Source: Salticus scenicus
Lineage: Eukaryota; Arthropoda; Arachnida; Araneae; Salticidae
Assembly: GCA_963930645.1 (NCBI GenBank)
Contig: OZ005649.1
Span: 74,941,626-75,005,625 of the forward strand
DNA: 64,000 nucleotides
Direction of reading: 5' to 3'
In this document: positions 24,895-38,557 of the stretch, one piece after another
Layout: each line of letters begins with the position of its first letter
Position numbering within the stretch: the stretch's first letter is position 1
Made by a program: the position numbers and the translations under genes
Notes under the pieces: generated by a model
The model's input: the letters and a program-made list of their open reading frames with translations, nothing else
Databases searched by the model: none
Told to the model about the DNA's origin: nothing

Positions 24895-25040
24895 GTAACA
24901 GACATACATACGCTCATACGCATAGAACAACCATAAAAACTTGATTTTCATATTCAAGGAACCACAAAACGCATAACTATCGCAAAAGTCAGCATTGAAA
25001 TTTATATTCTAAAACAAATACTTTGTTTACTATAAGGGTG
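24895..25040 (-). repeat. Interspersed 'GTTTTGAGG' family, minus copy
   Basis: Minus-strand text carries 'atgcgttttgtggttccttg' and 'aatatgaaaatcaag', the family head in reverse orientation, next to 'atactttgtttact'. It is strongly diverged. Confidence 0.5.
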
Positions 25041-25374
25041 AGAAAAAGTAATTATCATTTTTAAGCAGTTTATCTGGACATAGTAACTCAGTAAAGCGCC
25101 TCCATCAATTGCATCCGACAGAAAAGAACGCATTTGCTGAATTTTGTGTAGTGATACGCTCCACATAGTGGAGCTTCGTTTAGCTCTCTAAAAAAAAACG
25201 CATAAGATAACTTAAAATTCCCTTCGAACTATTTCCAACTACAATCCTTAATATATCCGTACTTTTTGTGCGACCCTGTAAACTAATGGAAAATGCTTGT
25301 CACATAATATTTTGTATAAAACATACTTTTGTGATTTGTGAATATAAAAAATATATGTTAATTGCATTTATGTT

Positions 25375-28300
25375 TCATGTGTTGGTGAGAAATAAACTCA
25401 AAATGACATTCTTTCAATAATTACAAAAACTTTCATTTTCATATTATTCTAAAAACATTTCATTTGACTCTTTTATTTCTTCATGCATATATACATCTAC
25501 ATTGTGACGACGCTATGACGCATTTGTTTTTCTGATTGGCCGTCTGTGTTTCTATGTACATGTAATAATGTATTTTTCATTTTTTCTTTTCTCCTTCTTC
25601 GATGTTCAGTTTTCATAATAAAAGATGTGATTAAAAGGATAATACGTGGGTTCATTTTTATTCCCACAAAAAGAATGCAACATAAAATAATATATAATTT
25701 CCTAATACACAAACCAAGCTAAATGAGGCTGGTTTAATTAAATTGAAACATCATTATTTATATATTTGAAATTATCTTTTGAATAGCTTAGCAGAAAAGA
25801 TGTTTATAAAAGAAAATAGAAATTGGTTCTTCTTTTCATACATGGAATAAATTCATCTGGTTCTGCAAGCCTCATAGGATACTCATATACAGGGTAAGTG
25901 CATTTTACTTACCATATAAATCTTGAATTTAAATATTTGATAAAAGTTTCTTCTGTGAATTCTAAAAGATTATGCTACTGACGCGCTAAATCGAAACTTT
26001 GAATTTATTCTTGACAGTTTTTTTTTCTTTGCATATTTGAAGAAACATTTGCTTCATTTAAAATAATATTATTTTGCTAATAATAATGATAAAAAAATGT
26101 AAGCGAAAATAAATAAATATGTTTTCTTTTTGTTTCTTGAAAACGAAAGTATAGAAATAAAAGAATGTTTAAAATAAACATATGAATGATTAAATATAAA
26201 ATTGTAGTTATTATAAACTAGAAAGAAAACAAAATTGAAATATTAAAATGAGTATCCTCAAGGACACTATAATTGAAAAACTTAACGCACAAAATTATGA
26301 TGTGTGGAAATTTAAATTAGAAATGTTTCTCCAAAAGGAAGATTTATATTCCGTGGTTCTTAACGATGCTCCGAATCCTATTACGGACACATGGAATAAC
26401 AAAAATAGGAAAGCACGAGCCATTATAAACCTCTTAATAGAGGATAATCAAATAATCCATGTCAAAAATCTTGAGACCGCTAAAGAATGCTGGAACGCCT
26501 TAAAAGCTGTACATGAGCGTTCAACCCTCAGCAGTAAACTATTTTTGCTTAGAAAGCTTTACTCTACGAAATTAACTGAAGGTGGCGATATGATAGACCA
26601 CTTAACTAACATCTATCAATTGCGAGATAAGTTAGTATCGCTCGGAGAAGAAATAAATGACAGGCACCTTTCAGCCCTGATGCTCTGTTCCTTACCTCCA
26701 AGTTATGATGTATTAATTACCGCTTTAGAATCGCGTGATGAAAAGGATCTTGTACCAGAGTTTATACGCTCGAAATTGATTGATGAATTTTCTAAAAGAA
26801 AAGAAAACAAATCTGAAAATAATTCAGTGTTAAAGGTTAAATTTAAACCGAAACCAGAAAATTCAAAGTTCTGCCGTTATTGTAAAAAAAAATCGCATAC
26901 TATTGAAGAATGCTGGCATCTTAAAAATAAAAATAAAGAAAAGACTCTGAAACAAACAAAAGCCAGCAATGCCAGATCAACTTTCAAATCTGGTATGTAC
27001 TCTCAAGACAGACATAACGCGGATAGGGCTCTTATTACTGAGAGTGAAAATAAAAAACCTAACGATAAAATATTCACTCTATTTATCGGTGAGAAATCTA
27101 ACAATTGGTATGTAGACTCAGGTTGTTCAACGCATGTATGCAATGATAGGAATAAATTTCATGAATTTAATCATAATAATTCACGCGTAACAATCGCGAA
27201 TGGACAGGAGATAGAATCCCTGGGTCATGGGTCTGTGAAATTAAACACCATAAATTCCAATAACACACATAATACTATAATATTGAAAAATGTTTTATAT
27301 GTACCAGAGATAGAGACAAACCTCATATCTGTAAAAGAAGCTACTGAAAATGGTTGTGTAGCAATATTTGAAAACAAATCATGCAAAATAATGCATGAAG
27401 GAGAAACATGCATTGAAGGTTACATTAACAACAATTTATACGAATGCAAAGTTAACTATGATACAACACACACTATAAACATGGTAAAAATATGTGAAAA
27501 TACAAATTGCATTGATAAATGGCACATTAAATTAGGCCATAGAAACATTAGTCATATAAAACGATTGGTAAACAACAACATGGCAGTTGGGATAAAACTA
27601 GACAACTGCAAACATGATAATGCATGTGAAACTTGCATATTAACTAAATTAACGGACAATCCTTATCCCAAAAAGGCTCAGTTTAGGGCAACTAAAGCAC
27701 TAGAGTTGGTACACACTGACTTGTGTGGACCAATGACAACCCCCACGGTCGGTGGAAAATACTATTTTTTAACTTTTATAGACGATTTTAGTCGATTTAC
27801 AGTAATATACCTACTGAGAAAAAAGGATGAAGTTTTTGCAAAATTGAGGGAATATATCGCAATGACATCAAATAAATTCGGACGAACTTTGCATGCAATC
27901 CGCTCCGACAACGGAGGAGAGTATACCGGAACAGAATTAAATGAATACTTAACAAAATTAGGTATAGACCACCAATTCACTGTTCCCTATTCAGCTTCTC
28001 AAAATGGAACTGCTGAACGTAAAAATCGTACCTTAGTTGAAATGGCACGTTGTTTATTAAAAGATGGCAATTTACCAAATTCTTTCTGGGGGGAGGCAAT
28101 AAATACCGCAGTTTACTTGCAAAATAGACTCCCAACATCTTCGTGTGAATTGACACCTTATGAATTATGGACAGGTCGAAAACCTGACTTATCAATGTTA
28201 AAACCATTTGGTTGTCGTGCCTATGCATACGTACAAAAGGTACACAGAGGAAAATTAGATAATACGGCACAGGAAGGTATATTCGTAGGGTACGATAACA

Positions 28301-30758
28301 GAAGTAAAGGATATAGGATCTGCACAAATGGGAAAAACATAATTATTAGTCGAACCGTAAAATTTGTAGAAAATGAAAAACAAGCGATACTTAAATATGA
28401 CACATCACAAAACAATGATGAGAAAAGTGATAATAAAAATCCATCACCAAATTTGCAAATAATAGACTCAGAGATAGATGAAACTAATGATAGTGTTGTG
28501 TCAGATAATTCTCAAAATACTCCACGTAGATCACAAAGATCTAATAAAGGGGTACCACCAGATAGATTCGCATTCACATTACACAATGAAAGAATAAGTG
28601 AACCAAAATGCTGGGATGATATAATAAGTATGGAAAACCCTGTAGAAAAGGAAAATTGGATCAATGCTACATTAGATGAAATAAATTCACTCAAGCAGAA
28701 TGACACCTGGGATTTAGTTGAGGTTTCACCAGGGATGAAAATAGTAGGGTGCAAATGGGCATTCAAAGCAAAATATAACAGTCAGGGCCGTGTTGAAAAA
28801 TACAAAGCTAGGCTGGTTGCGAAGGGCTTTTCACAGAAATATGGAATAGACTACGATGAGACTTTCGCCCCAGTGGCGTCTCACACAACTTTGAGAAGTT
28901 TTTTGGCAATGAGTCTTTATAAGAATTTAAGTCTTAGACATATTGATATCAAGACTGCATTTTTACACGGTAAATTGAGTGAAGATGTTTATATGCATCA
29001 GCCAGAAGGATACGTGGTATCCGGGGAAGAACATAAGGTGTGTAAATTAAAAAAGGCAATATACGGGCTAAAGCAGGCCGCGAGAGCATGGAATTTAAAA
29101 TTGAATGAGTCATTACTTAACTTAGGCTTTATTCAAAGTCAATTCGACAAGTGTCTTTATAAACGTAAACAAAACGATGTAACTACTTATGTACTTGTGT
29201 ATGTCGATGATTTGTTAATAGCGGGGAATGATCAACAAATAAATGAAATTGTAAACAAACTAAAACAAGAATACCCGTTAACAGACTTGGGAGAAGCAAA
29301 ACAATATCTTGGGATAAATATTAATCGCCCTAATGAAAATACAATGACTCTTGATCAAACACACAAAATACAAGAACTTATAGTCAAATACGGTTTAGAA
29401 AATTCAAAACCTACAGACACTCCTATGGACACAGGTTACATAAAATTAAATGACGAGGAAAACCTTTTACCAGAAAATACACAATATAGACAGGCTGTAG
29501 GCGCATTGTTATATATTTCAACCGTGTCACGTCCGGATATTAGCGCCGCGGTAAATATTTTGAGTAGAAGAAATGAGCGCCCAAGAGCAAAAGATTGGGA
29601 AGCGGTAAAAAGATTAATGAGATATTTAAAAAGTACAATTAATCTTAAATTGACATATAATAATATTGAAGAGCCTGTCTTGAGGGTATATGCAGACTCC
29701 GACTGGGCAAACGATCCCAGTGATCGTAAGTCTACAACAGGAAATTTGTTCTGCATAGGAGCAAATACTGTATACTGGACAAGCAAAAAACAAAAATCTG
29801 TATCAATGTCATCAGCGGAAGCGGAATATATTTCTGCAGCAAGTGCCGCGCAAGAAGTAAAATGGCTTATAAACCTTTTTGAAGAAATTGATATGCAACA
29901 AAATTGTCCTATTACACTCTATGAAGACAACCTTTCTTGCATTAAATTAGCGGAAAACGACAAGTTTCGACAGAAAACTAAGCATATCGAACTAAGGTAT
30001 CATCTGATTCGAGACCTTGTTGAGCAGGGCACAATAAAGATTGAGTATGTAAGCACGGAAAATATGATCGCCGATGTGCTCACGAAGCCTCTGCCGAGAC
30101 ATTCTTTTCGAAAATTGCGAATTTCCTTGTTGAACTGTGATTAAATGTCATCGAGTTTACGCAGGGGTGTTGGTGAGAAATAAACTCAAAATGACATTCT
30201 TTCAATAATTACAAAAACTTTCATTTTCATATTATTCTAAAAACATTTCATTTGACTCTTTTATTTCTTCATGCATATATACATCTACATTGTGACGACG
30301 CTATGACGCATTTGTTTTTCTGATTGGCCGTCTGTGTTTCTATGTACATGTAATAATGTTTTTTTCGTTTTTTTTTCTCCTTCTTCGATGTTCAGTTTTC
30401 ATAATAAAAGATGTGATTAAAAGGATAATACGTGGGTTCATTTTTATTCCCACAAAAAGAATGCAACATAAAATAATATATAATTTCCTAATACACAAAC
30501 CAAGCTAAATGAGGCTGGTTTAATTAAATTGAAACATCATTATTTATATATTTGAAATTATCTTTTGAATAGCTTAGCAGAAAAGATGTTTATAAAAGAA
30601 AATAGAAATTGGTTCTTCTTTTCATACATGGAATAAATTCATCTGGTTCTGCAAGCCTCATAGGATACTCATATACAGGGTAAGTGCATTTTACTTACCA
30701 TATAAATCTTGAATTTAAATATTTGATAAAAGTTTCTTCTGTGAATTCTAAAATCATG
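25375..30758 (+). mobile_element. Complete Ty1/copia LTR retrotransposon
   Basis: The element runs 25380-30753 with LTRs of 588 and 586 bp and a 5-bp target duplication TCATG (25375-25379 and 30754-30758). The LTRs differ only in a T-rich stretch (a few substitutions and 2 bp of length), so insertion is recent. A primer-binding site abuts the 5' LTR and a short polypurine run (GCAGGGG) abuts the 3' LTR. Between them is a single uninterrupted gag-pol frame in the copia order (Gag, protease, integrase, reverse transcriptase, RNase H). All structural parts needed for activity look present; whether it is transcribed cannot be seen. Confidence 0.96.
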
Positions 30759-31916
30759 AAGTCTAAAGGTGTTAAAATGTAAAACGAGAAATTTTGTCCA
30801 TAGACGAAATGTATTTGAATTCTCTTGCATGTCCTTGTACACGAACCACTTGTCCGATTTTAATAAATTTTTGAAATAATATCGCTATATGATATAAAGT
30901 TAGAATATCGAATTTAAATTCCTGCTAATATCAGTTTGAGATTTGCTGATAAAAGACACACAGACCAACTGATAAAATCTGATTTTCCGATTCAAGGGAC
31001 CTCAAAACATATAATTATAGAAAAACTCAGATTGAAAAATTGACCCTAAAATAGTGATTCACAAAGTTGTTGAAGTTGGAACGCACTTGACATCCCATTC
31101 CCCTTAGGATATCCTAAAGATAACAGTACATCCCGCGGACATCATCAGAATGCATTAAGGATAAGTGTGCTGCTCACAAAGTTGTTGAAGTTGGGATACT
31201 TTCGAAATCCTACACATTAGTGTAGATGCACTACCTTAACAACACATCATGTCCCCAGGATATCCTAAGGATAATAGTACATCCCCCTGACAACATCAAA
31301 ATGTACTATATATAAGTGTGTTGTTAGGGAAACAAATTTCTGAGAAATATGTTATGATAAATTTAAGAATTTGAAAGGCAAACTTCCATTTTCTGGTCAA
31401 TACGTAGAAAAATGCTGCTCTTTTTACACTTAATTGTGGTGAAGGTAAAAAGTTTTAATTCACACAAATTATGACTTTTAATTGTGTATTCGAGTTGGCT
31501 GCAAATTTTGCTTTCTTACTGGCTCATAATTTTTGTTTATTTCCAGAAGAGGATTGTTCAATATAACCAGAGTTGCCATTGCCCGTAACGTTCTCCATAC
31601 TATTGACAAATAACAATTTTTTATACGATGTTCATACGATTCAATACAGTAGAGAAAACTTACTATTTTTGTAAAGTTTTCTCTACTTTATTAAATCATA
31701 TGAACATCGTTTACTGTATGTTATTTTATTTTTTATTTTAATGAATAGTGTGGAGATTATTAAGAGCAACGGCAATTCTGTATAACGCTTCTTTTCAATA
31801 AATCTATGCATTTGTCTGGGTGATTTTATCTAAAAATGAGTAATGTGTACGTAACATTTGCTCCCAAAACTTTCAAATTAAGTAATATATATAACAAAAC
31901 TACAACAACAAAAATT

Positions 31917-31947
<31 letters not shown>

Positions 31948-34900
31948 CTATATAAAACACTATTATCAACAAAATAATGATGTGTTGACAAACAAAGTGG
32001 CATCTATATAGTAATAGGCAAGCATAAAATTTGTTGTCCCTTTTTAACATATTAATTATGGGAGTAGAGGGTTGAAAATGGTATCATTCGAAAGGTATGG
32101 TTAGCCGGAAGGTGCGAATACAAATATTATTTTCTTACGATGTCAAAAAGGTATTTAAAAATACATTTATTTTTTATGCATTTTCCCCCATTTTTCCCTT
32201 TTATACACGTATTCCTTTACATATAAAAATACATAAAAGTAGAAAGTTGTTAAATCTGGCAATTTCATAAAACCATAGACACAGTAATTTGTATAATATA
32301 GCACCACTATACGCAAGCAAAGTGATGACGTCACTGTCTGTCCATGGAGCCATGAAAAAGATTTTCCATGTTAAAATTCCATTGGATTTTTTGTAAAAAA
32401 TTATTAAAAAATAACGGAAATTATCTGCCTATTTTAATTCCGATATTTGGGTATCCGCGATTGTAATGAAATGCTCGCCCTCTGGTGGGCTAAGGGGAAA
32501 TTATCACACCACTGCATATCATCATATAATGCAATCGATTTTCCATGATGTAATGGCGGAGAAAGAACAATTATTAATCCACGTGGCTATTATATTTACT
32601 AACAACTGCAGTTCAGAGAGCGCCATCTATCGATCATTACAAACGCGGATAGTTATATATAAGTTACTGTCTACATGTGTTTGATTGAGTTATTTTTTCT
32701 GTAAAATTGATAAAATTTTAATTTAAAATCACAAAACTCCAGAAAAAAAAAATGGCAAACTTCCAGTTTCGAATGTAAACATAAACATTTCATTTCAAAG
32801 GGTGATATTTAAACAATAAATATTCAACTAATATACTAAATAAAAGGAAAATGGATTTGTTACTAACTGCTGCATGTATAAGTAGACGATACGGAAAAAA
32901 TTCCGATTTCCGTTTTTTGCTGAATTGACATGTTTTGAGTTCTTTACGTTTCAATTAACTGAAATTGGCTACTTATTTTTTAAAAAAGTGTCTTTATTGC
33001 TAGCTTTTGTGGGTAGAAGAAGCAAGTAGAAGATACATAAAAACTTTTGATTTCCGGTTTTCGATGAATTTACACGTTTTGAGATTCCTTTGCATTTTAA
33101 TTAAGTGAAATTGACTACTTATTTTTATTTTTTAAAAAGTGGATTTATTATTCTTTCCTCTGCATATATAAGTAGAAAATATAAGATTCAGAAAAGTTTT
33201 AGATTTTCGGTTTTCGATAAAGTTACACGTTTTGAAATTTCTAGAACTCAATTCGACCATTTTTGAAAAATATTTTTTTTTTTTTTTTTTTGTTCAAACA
33301 CTGTACTTTATGAACCAATCGAATTAATTTAACAGAATTTGATACTTGGTTGGGCCTTGGTTTGACATGGTACCTATTAGCTTCTGGGCTGTATCACACA
33401 ACAAGGGGCGTTTTCACGTTGCGATTTTCTCTCATTTCAGGAAAGGCTAACATCTACAGAGAGAAATAGTTATATTAAGTAAAACTCTGCTAATTCAGTT
33501 AGAGTGAATATCGACAAACAATTGCTGCAGCTGTGTTGCAATTGCATTCCGTTTAGGACAAGGCAATAACTTTGCTTTGCCTCGCTTTGCAAAAAAGAAA
33601 AAAAAAAAAAAATGGTCGAGTTTCGACCACTGGGCGATACTAGTATTCATAAAAGAGCAACTATATTTATTTTTATATCTGGACATACATTCCTCTGCAA
33701 TACCACATGGCGCATCCATAAATCTTCTAGGGTGCACCAGTATGCCAACCTCTGAGAATAATTTTCCTAAAACAATACTTTCTCTACCATAAATGTGTAA
33801 GAAAAAATAAAATTAACAGGAAAAATTAGCATGTTAAAAAAACATAATCGAAATATTACTTACAGATTATTTATAATGAGAAGTTTTATTAGTTCTTAGT
33901 TGCATAGCTGTTTTTTAAGACAAATGAAAATGCTGCACGAAAAGACATATAAGACATAAAAAATTTATTTTATTGAAGTGAAAACTTCTTTAGGCGCGTT
34001 GGGTGAAGAAAAATCTTTGAACTCCCGTCATCGTCAGCTGACGCTTTCCATTTGGAGTGAAAACTTTTGGGTGAACAAAAATCATTGAATTCGCGTCATC
34101 GAAACGCTTTCCATCCTTGTATGATACAAATAATGTATCATACAATTAACTTGCTAATGTGAAGTATTAGTAATTATATACTGTATATTGTTTTAAAATC
34201 TGGTGCGGCTCTACACGACTTCTCTCATCTCCGAGCACTGTCTCTATTGCAGTTAGACCTCACAAAACCGTGAGAAAGTCCAAAGCTGCCATTTTTCTCA
34301 AGTTTTTACAATCTGGTGCGGCTCTACACGACTTCTCTCATCTCCGGACTCTGTCTCTTAAAGATTGCAGCCGGAAACGTTGCAGTTAGACCTCACAAAA
34401 CCGTGAGAAAGGCCAAAGCCGCAATTTTTCTCACGTTTTTACAATCTGGTGCGGCTCTACACGACTTCTCTCATCTCCGGACACTGTCTCTTTTGCAGTT
34501 AGACCTCACAAAACAGTGAGAAAGGCCAAAGCCGCCATTTTTCTCAAGTTTAAACAATCTGGTGCGGCTCTACACGACTTCTCTCATCTTCGGACACTGT
34601 CTCTTAAAGATTGCAGCCGGAAACGTTGCAGTTAGACCTCACAAAACCGTGAGAAAGGCCAAAGCCGCAATTTTTCTCACGTTTTTACAATCTGGTGAGG
34701 CTCTACACGACTTCTCTCATCTCCGGACACTGTCTCTTTTGCAGTTAGACCTCACAAAACAGTGAGAAAGGCCAAAGCCGCCATTTTTCTCAAGTTTAAA
34801 CAATCTGGTGCGGCTCTACACGACTTCTCTCATCTCCGGACACTGTCTCTTAAAGATTGCAGCCGGAAACGTTGCAGTTAGACCTCACAAAACCGTGAGA

Positions 34901-37900
34901 AAGGCCAAAGCCGCAATTTTTCTCACGTTTTTACAATCTGGTGCGGCTCTACATGACTTCTCTCATCTCCGGACACTGTCTCTTTTGCAGTTAGACCTCA
35001 CAAAACAGTGAGAAAGGCCAAAGCCGCCATTTTTCTCACGTTTTAACAATCTGGTGCAGCTCTACACGACTTCTCTCATCTCTGGACACTGTCTCTTAAA
35101 GATTGCAGCCGTAAACGTTGCAGTTAGACCTCACAAAACCGTGAGAAAGGCCAAAGCCGCAATTTTACTCACGTTTTTACAATCTGGTGCGGCTCTACAC
35201 GACTTCTCTCATCTCCAGACACTGTCTCTTTTGCAGTTAGACCTCACAAAACAGTGAGAAAGGCCAAAGCCGCCATTTTTCTCACGTTTTAACAATCGGG
35301 TGCGGCTCTACACGACTTCACTCATCTCCGGACACATTCTCTTAAAGATTGCAGCCGGAAACGTTGCAGTTAGACTTCACAGAACCATGAGAAAGACCAA
35401 AGCCGCCATTTTTCTCACGTTTTTAAAATCTGGTGCGGCTCTACATGACTTCTCTCATTTCCGGACACTGTCTCTTATAGATTACAGCCGGAAACGTTGC
35501 AGTTAGACCTCACAAAACCGTGATAAAGGCCAAAGCCGCCATTTTTCTCACGTTTTTAAAATCTGGTGCGGCTCTACACGACTTCTCTCATTTCCGGACA
35601 CTGTCTCTTATAGATTACAGCCGGAAACGTTGCAGTTAGACCTCACAAAACCGTGATAAAGGCCAAAGCCGCCATTTCTCTCATGTTTTTACAATCTGGT
35701 GCGGCTCTACACGACTTCTCTCATTTCCGGACACTGTCTCTATTCCAGTTAGACCTCACAAAACCGTGAGAAAGGCCAAAGCCGCCATTTTTCTCACGTT
35801 TTTACAATCTGGTGCCGCTTTACACGACTTCTCTCATCTCCGGCAACAGTCTCTTAAAGATTGCAGCCGGAAACGTTGCAGTTAGACTTCCCAGAACCGT
35901 GATAAAGGCCAAAGCCGCCATTTCTCTCGCGTTTTTACAATCTGGTGCGGCTCAACACGACTTCTCTCATTTCCGGACACTGTCTCTATTCCAGTTAGAC
36001 CTCACAAAACCGTGAGAAAGGCCAAAGCCGCCATTTTTCTCACGTTTTTACAATCTGGTGCGGCTCTACACGACTTCTCTCATCTCCGGACACTGTCTCT
36101 ATTGCAGTTAGCGCATTAAATAAAATTGTAATATAATTTTTGTAGTAGTAGTTTATATTAATGAATAAAAAAAAACTTCATTTAAAAGTATTTCCTACAC
36201 AATAAAATATTTCCTGACGATTCAAGAAACACACACGTAATTGTTCACGTTTTCACTTCTGTCGGCACTACCGAAGTGCAACTTTTTTTTTTAATTATTT
36301 TTTTGTCTGTGAACGAAAATTTGTATATGACTTTAAGACAGTTAAATTTTTCATTCCATTAATTTCAATTTCTTTTAAATTACTTCAGAATCAAATTAGA
36401 ACTTGTCTGAAAAGGATCCTTAATAATCTTAATTATTTAGAATAAAACCAACTTCATTTTAATAACGATTAAGCGCATTATTGGTTCAGCGGGTTATTGG
36501 TTACCATACCAACTTGTAACTGTAAGAAACTGCACATACATACACATAAAATAAATAAATAAATAAAATAAAATTAACATATTTGTTGCTACGTTGCATT
36601 ATAATAATAAAACTAAGATTCAAATATCACATTCAAAACATACTCTTTCGAAATTCTAAAATCATTGTTTTAACCATCATTAAAAATCAATGCTTTAGCC
36701 GTTTTTAAGTCATACTCCATGATTCTGAATATTAACAGAATAGAATTGTTACCCAACATTTTATTATGAAATCGATTATTAGATGACTTTTCCGAAACAT
36801 TATGGTGTGAAGCATTATTCGTCAGTTAAAAAAAGAAAGTATCGGAAAAAATATTTTTTTTGGAAAATTTACCATCTGTTGGTAACATTGTACATTCAAT
36901 TACAGAACGCTGTATAAATTGTAGTTCATCTCACAAAAGTGGAAAAAAAGAAAGAAAAAGTTTTTTTTTTAGAATCTATTTTGAATTGAAATTCAATATA
37001 TGATTATATGCCAAGGATCTGATTTCATTTCGCGTCGTTTAATGATAGAATAAATTTGTTGGAGACGGTGTAATATTGCACTATAAACATCATTATTTTA
37101 AAGATTTAGACGCTACGCCGCACCATTTTCTGCAGAAATTGACATAGAACAGTTTTTTAAATCACTCGTATCAGTATTAAATTGCAAAAATCTCTGCTTC
37201 GATTCTATAATTAATTTTTTAGTTATATTTAGAATTAAACAACTTAATTATAGCCATTTATATAAATTAATATTATAGTATATTTTCTAAATCTCTCACA
37301 GAGAAAAGAAATGAATAATTTGATTCGTAGGAAAATAAGCCAAAAAAGTACTGTTCGAAACATCCAACGTAAGAAGAAATTAATGCCCAATACAAATTAT
37401 TCTGAACCTTTTGTGTTAGCGTTGCTCATGTGTGGTATTTATACTCATCAGGCAAGCAAAACATTAACTTTTGCGACATTACTAGTTCGTCTATTCTCTG
37501 CTCTGTGTTTTGCTTTAACATCTATCAACACTATTACATGCCTGATAGATGAATTCAGAAGTTTTTACTTGTTCACGCTTGCAAAGAAAATAATTGTACT
37601 TGTTTGCTGGATTTCTATAAATCGGAACGCAAAAAAGATTACAACCCTTCTAAAAACTGTGGAAATTTTGTACATGAAAAGCAAAAATAAATCTGCGAAA
37701 GTTATGACATCGATTGGAAAAATTGCAATCATAATATTTATTTTGGCTATTTTGATACCTTCTGTAAGAGCAGCTTTCTCATCTCAGGCTAAGGAGGTGT
37801 CTTGTCATGAGTTCTGGTTACCCCTCAGTAAAACACAGATGGGTATCTACCACTTCTTCGTTAGCATAGCTCGTCAATTTAGCAATTGGTCAGTGCCTTA

Positions 37901-38522
37901 TTTTGAAACGTTCTTTTACAGTCTTTACTGCATCGAATTAAAAAATATAACTATGTTTTTTAACAAAAGACTGAAAAACAGTTCATCTTTTCCGAACTTC
38001 GATTTCACTAATACCTATGACATGATAGTAACCACCATAACAAAACTTGAAGATTCTTTGTCCTTAGCAATATTTTTTGTTCTCATCACCAATTTTGTCG
38101 AGATGTTTAGAGTGTTTACATTTATATTCATAAATCCAGGTAAAACAGTCTTTTATGCACTTTTACAATATGGTTTTTCTTTTATGCAAACATGTCTTTT
38201 GTTTCTAGTCTTAGTATATGCTGCAGATTCAATCCAAGTCAGTTTCAACATATTTCGTAAAAGTGTTTTGGAATCTCCTTTTGTCCTCCAGGATAAAAGC
38301 GAACAAATTCGTTTTAGAAAGAAATTAGTTATGATTGAAGATAGGGAATATGTAACATTGACAGCATGGGGTATTGTTGAAATTAAAAGGACACTTATAC
38401 TTTCGGCCATCGCTTCACTAATTACGTATGGAGTTCTTTTGCAGCAATTTAAACAATAAATTTAAATTTGCGACATGATTTTGAATTGAATTCGTCCGAA
38501 GAAAAATCACCCCATTCCCCCA

Positions 38523-38557
<35 letters not shown>
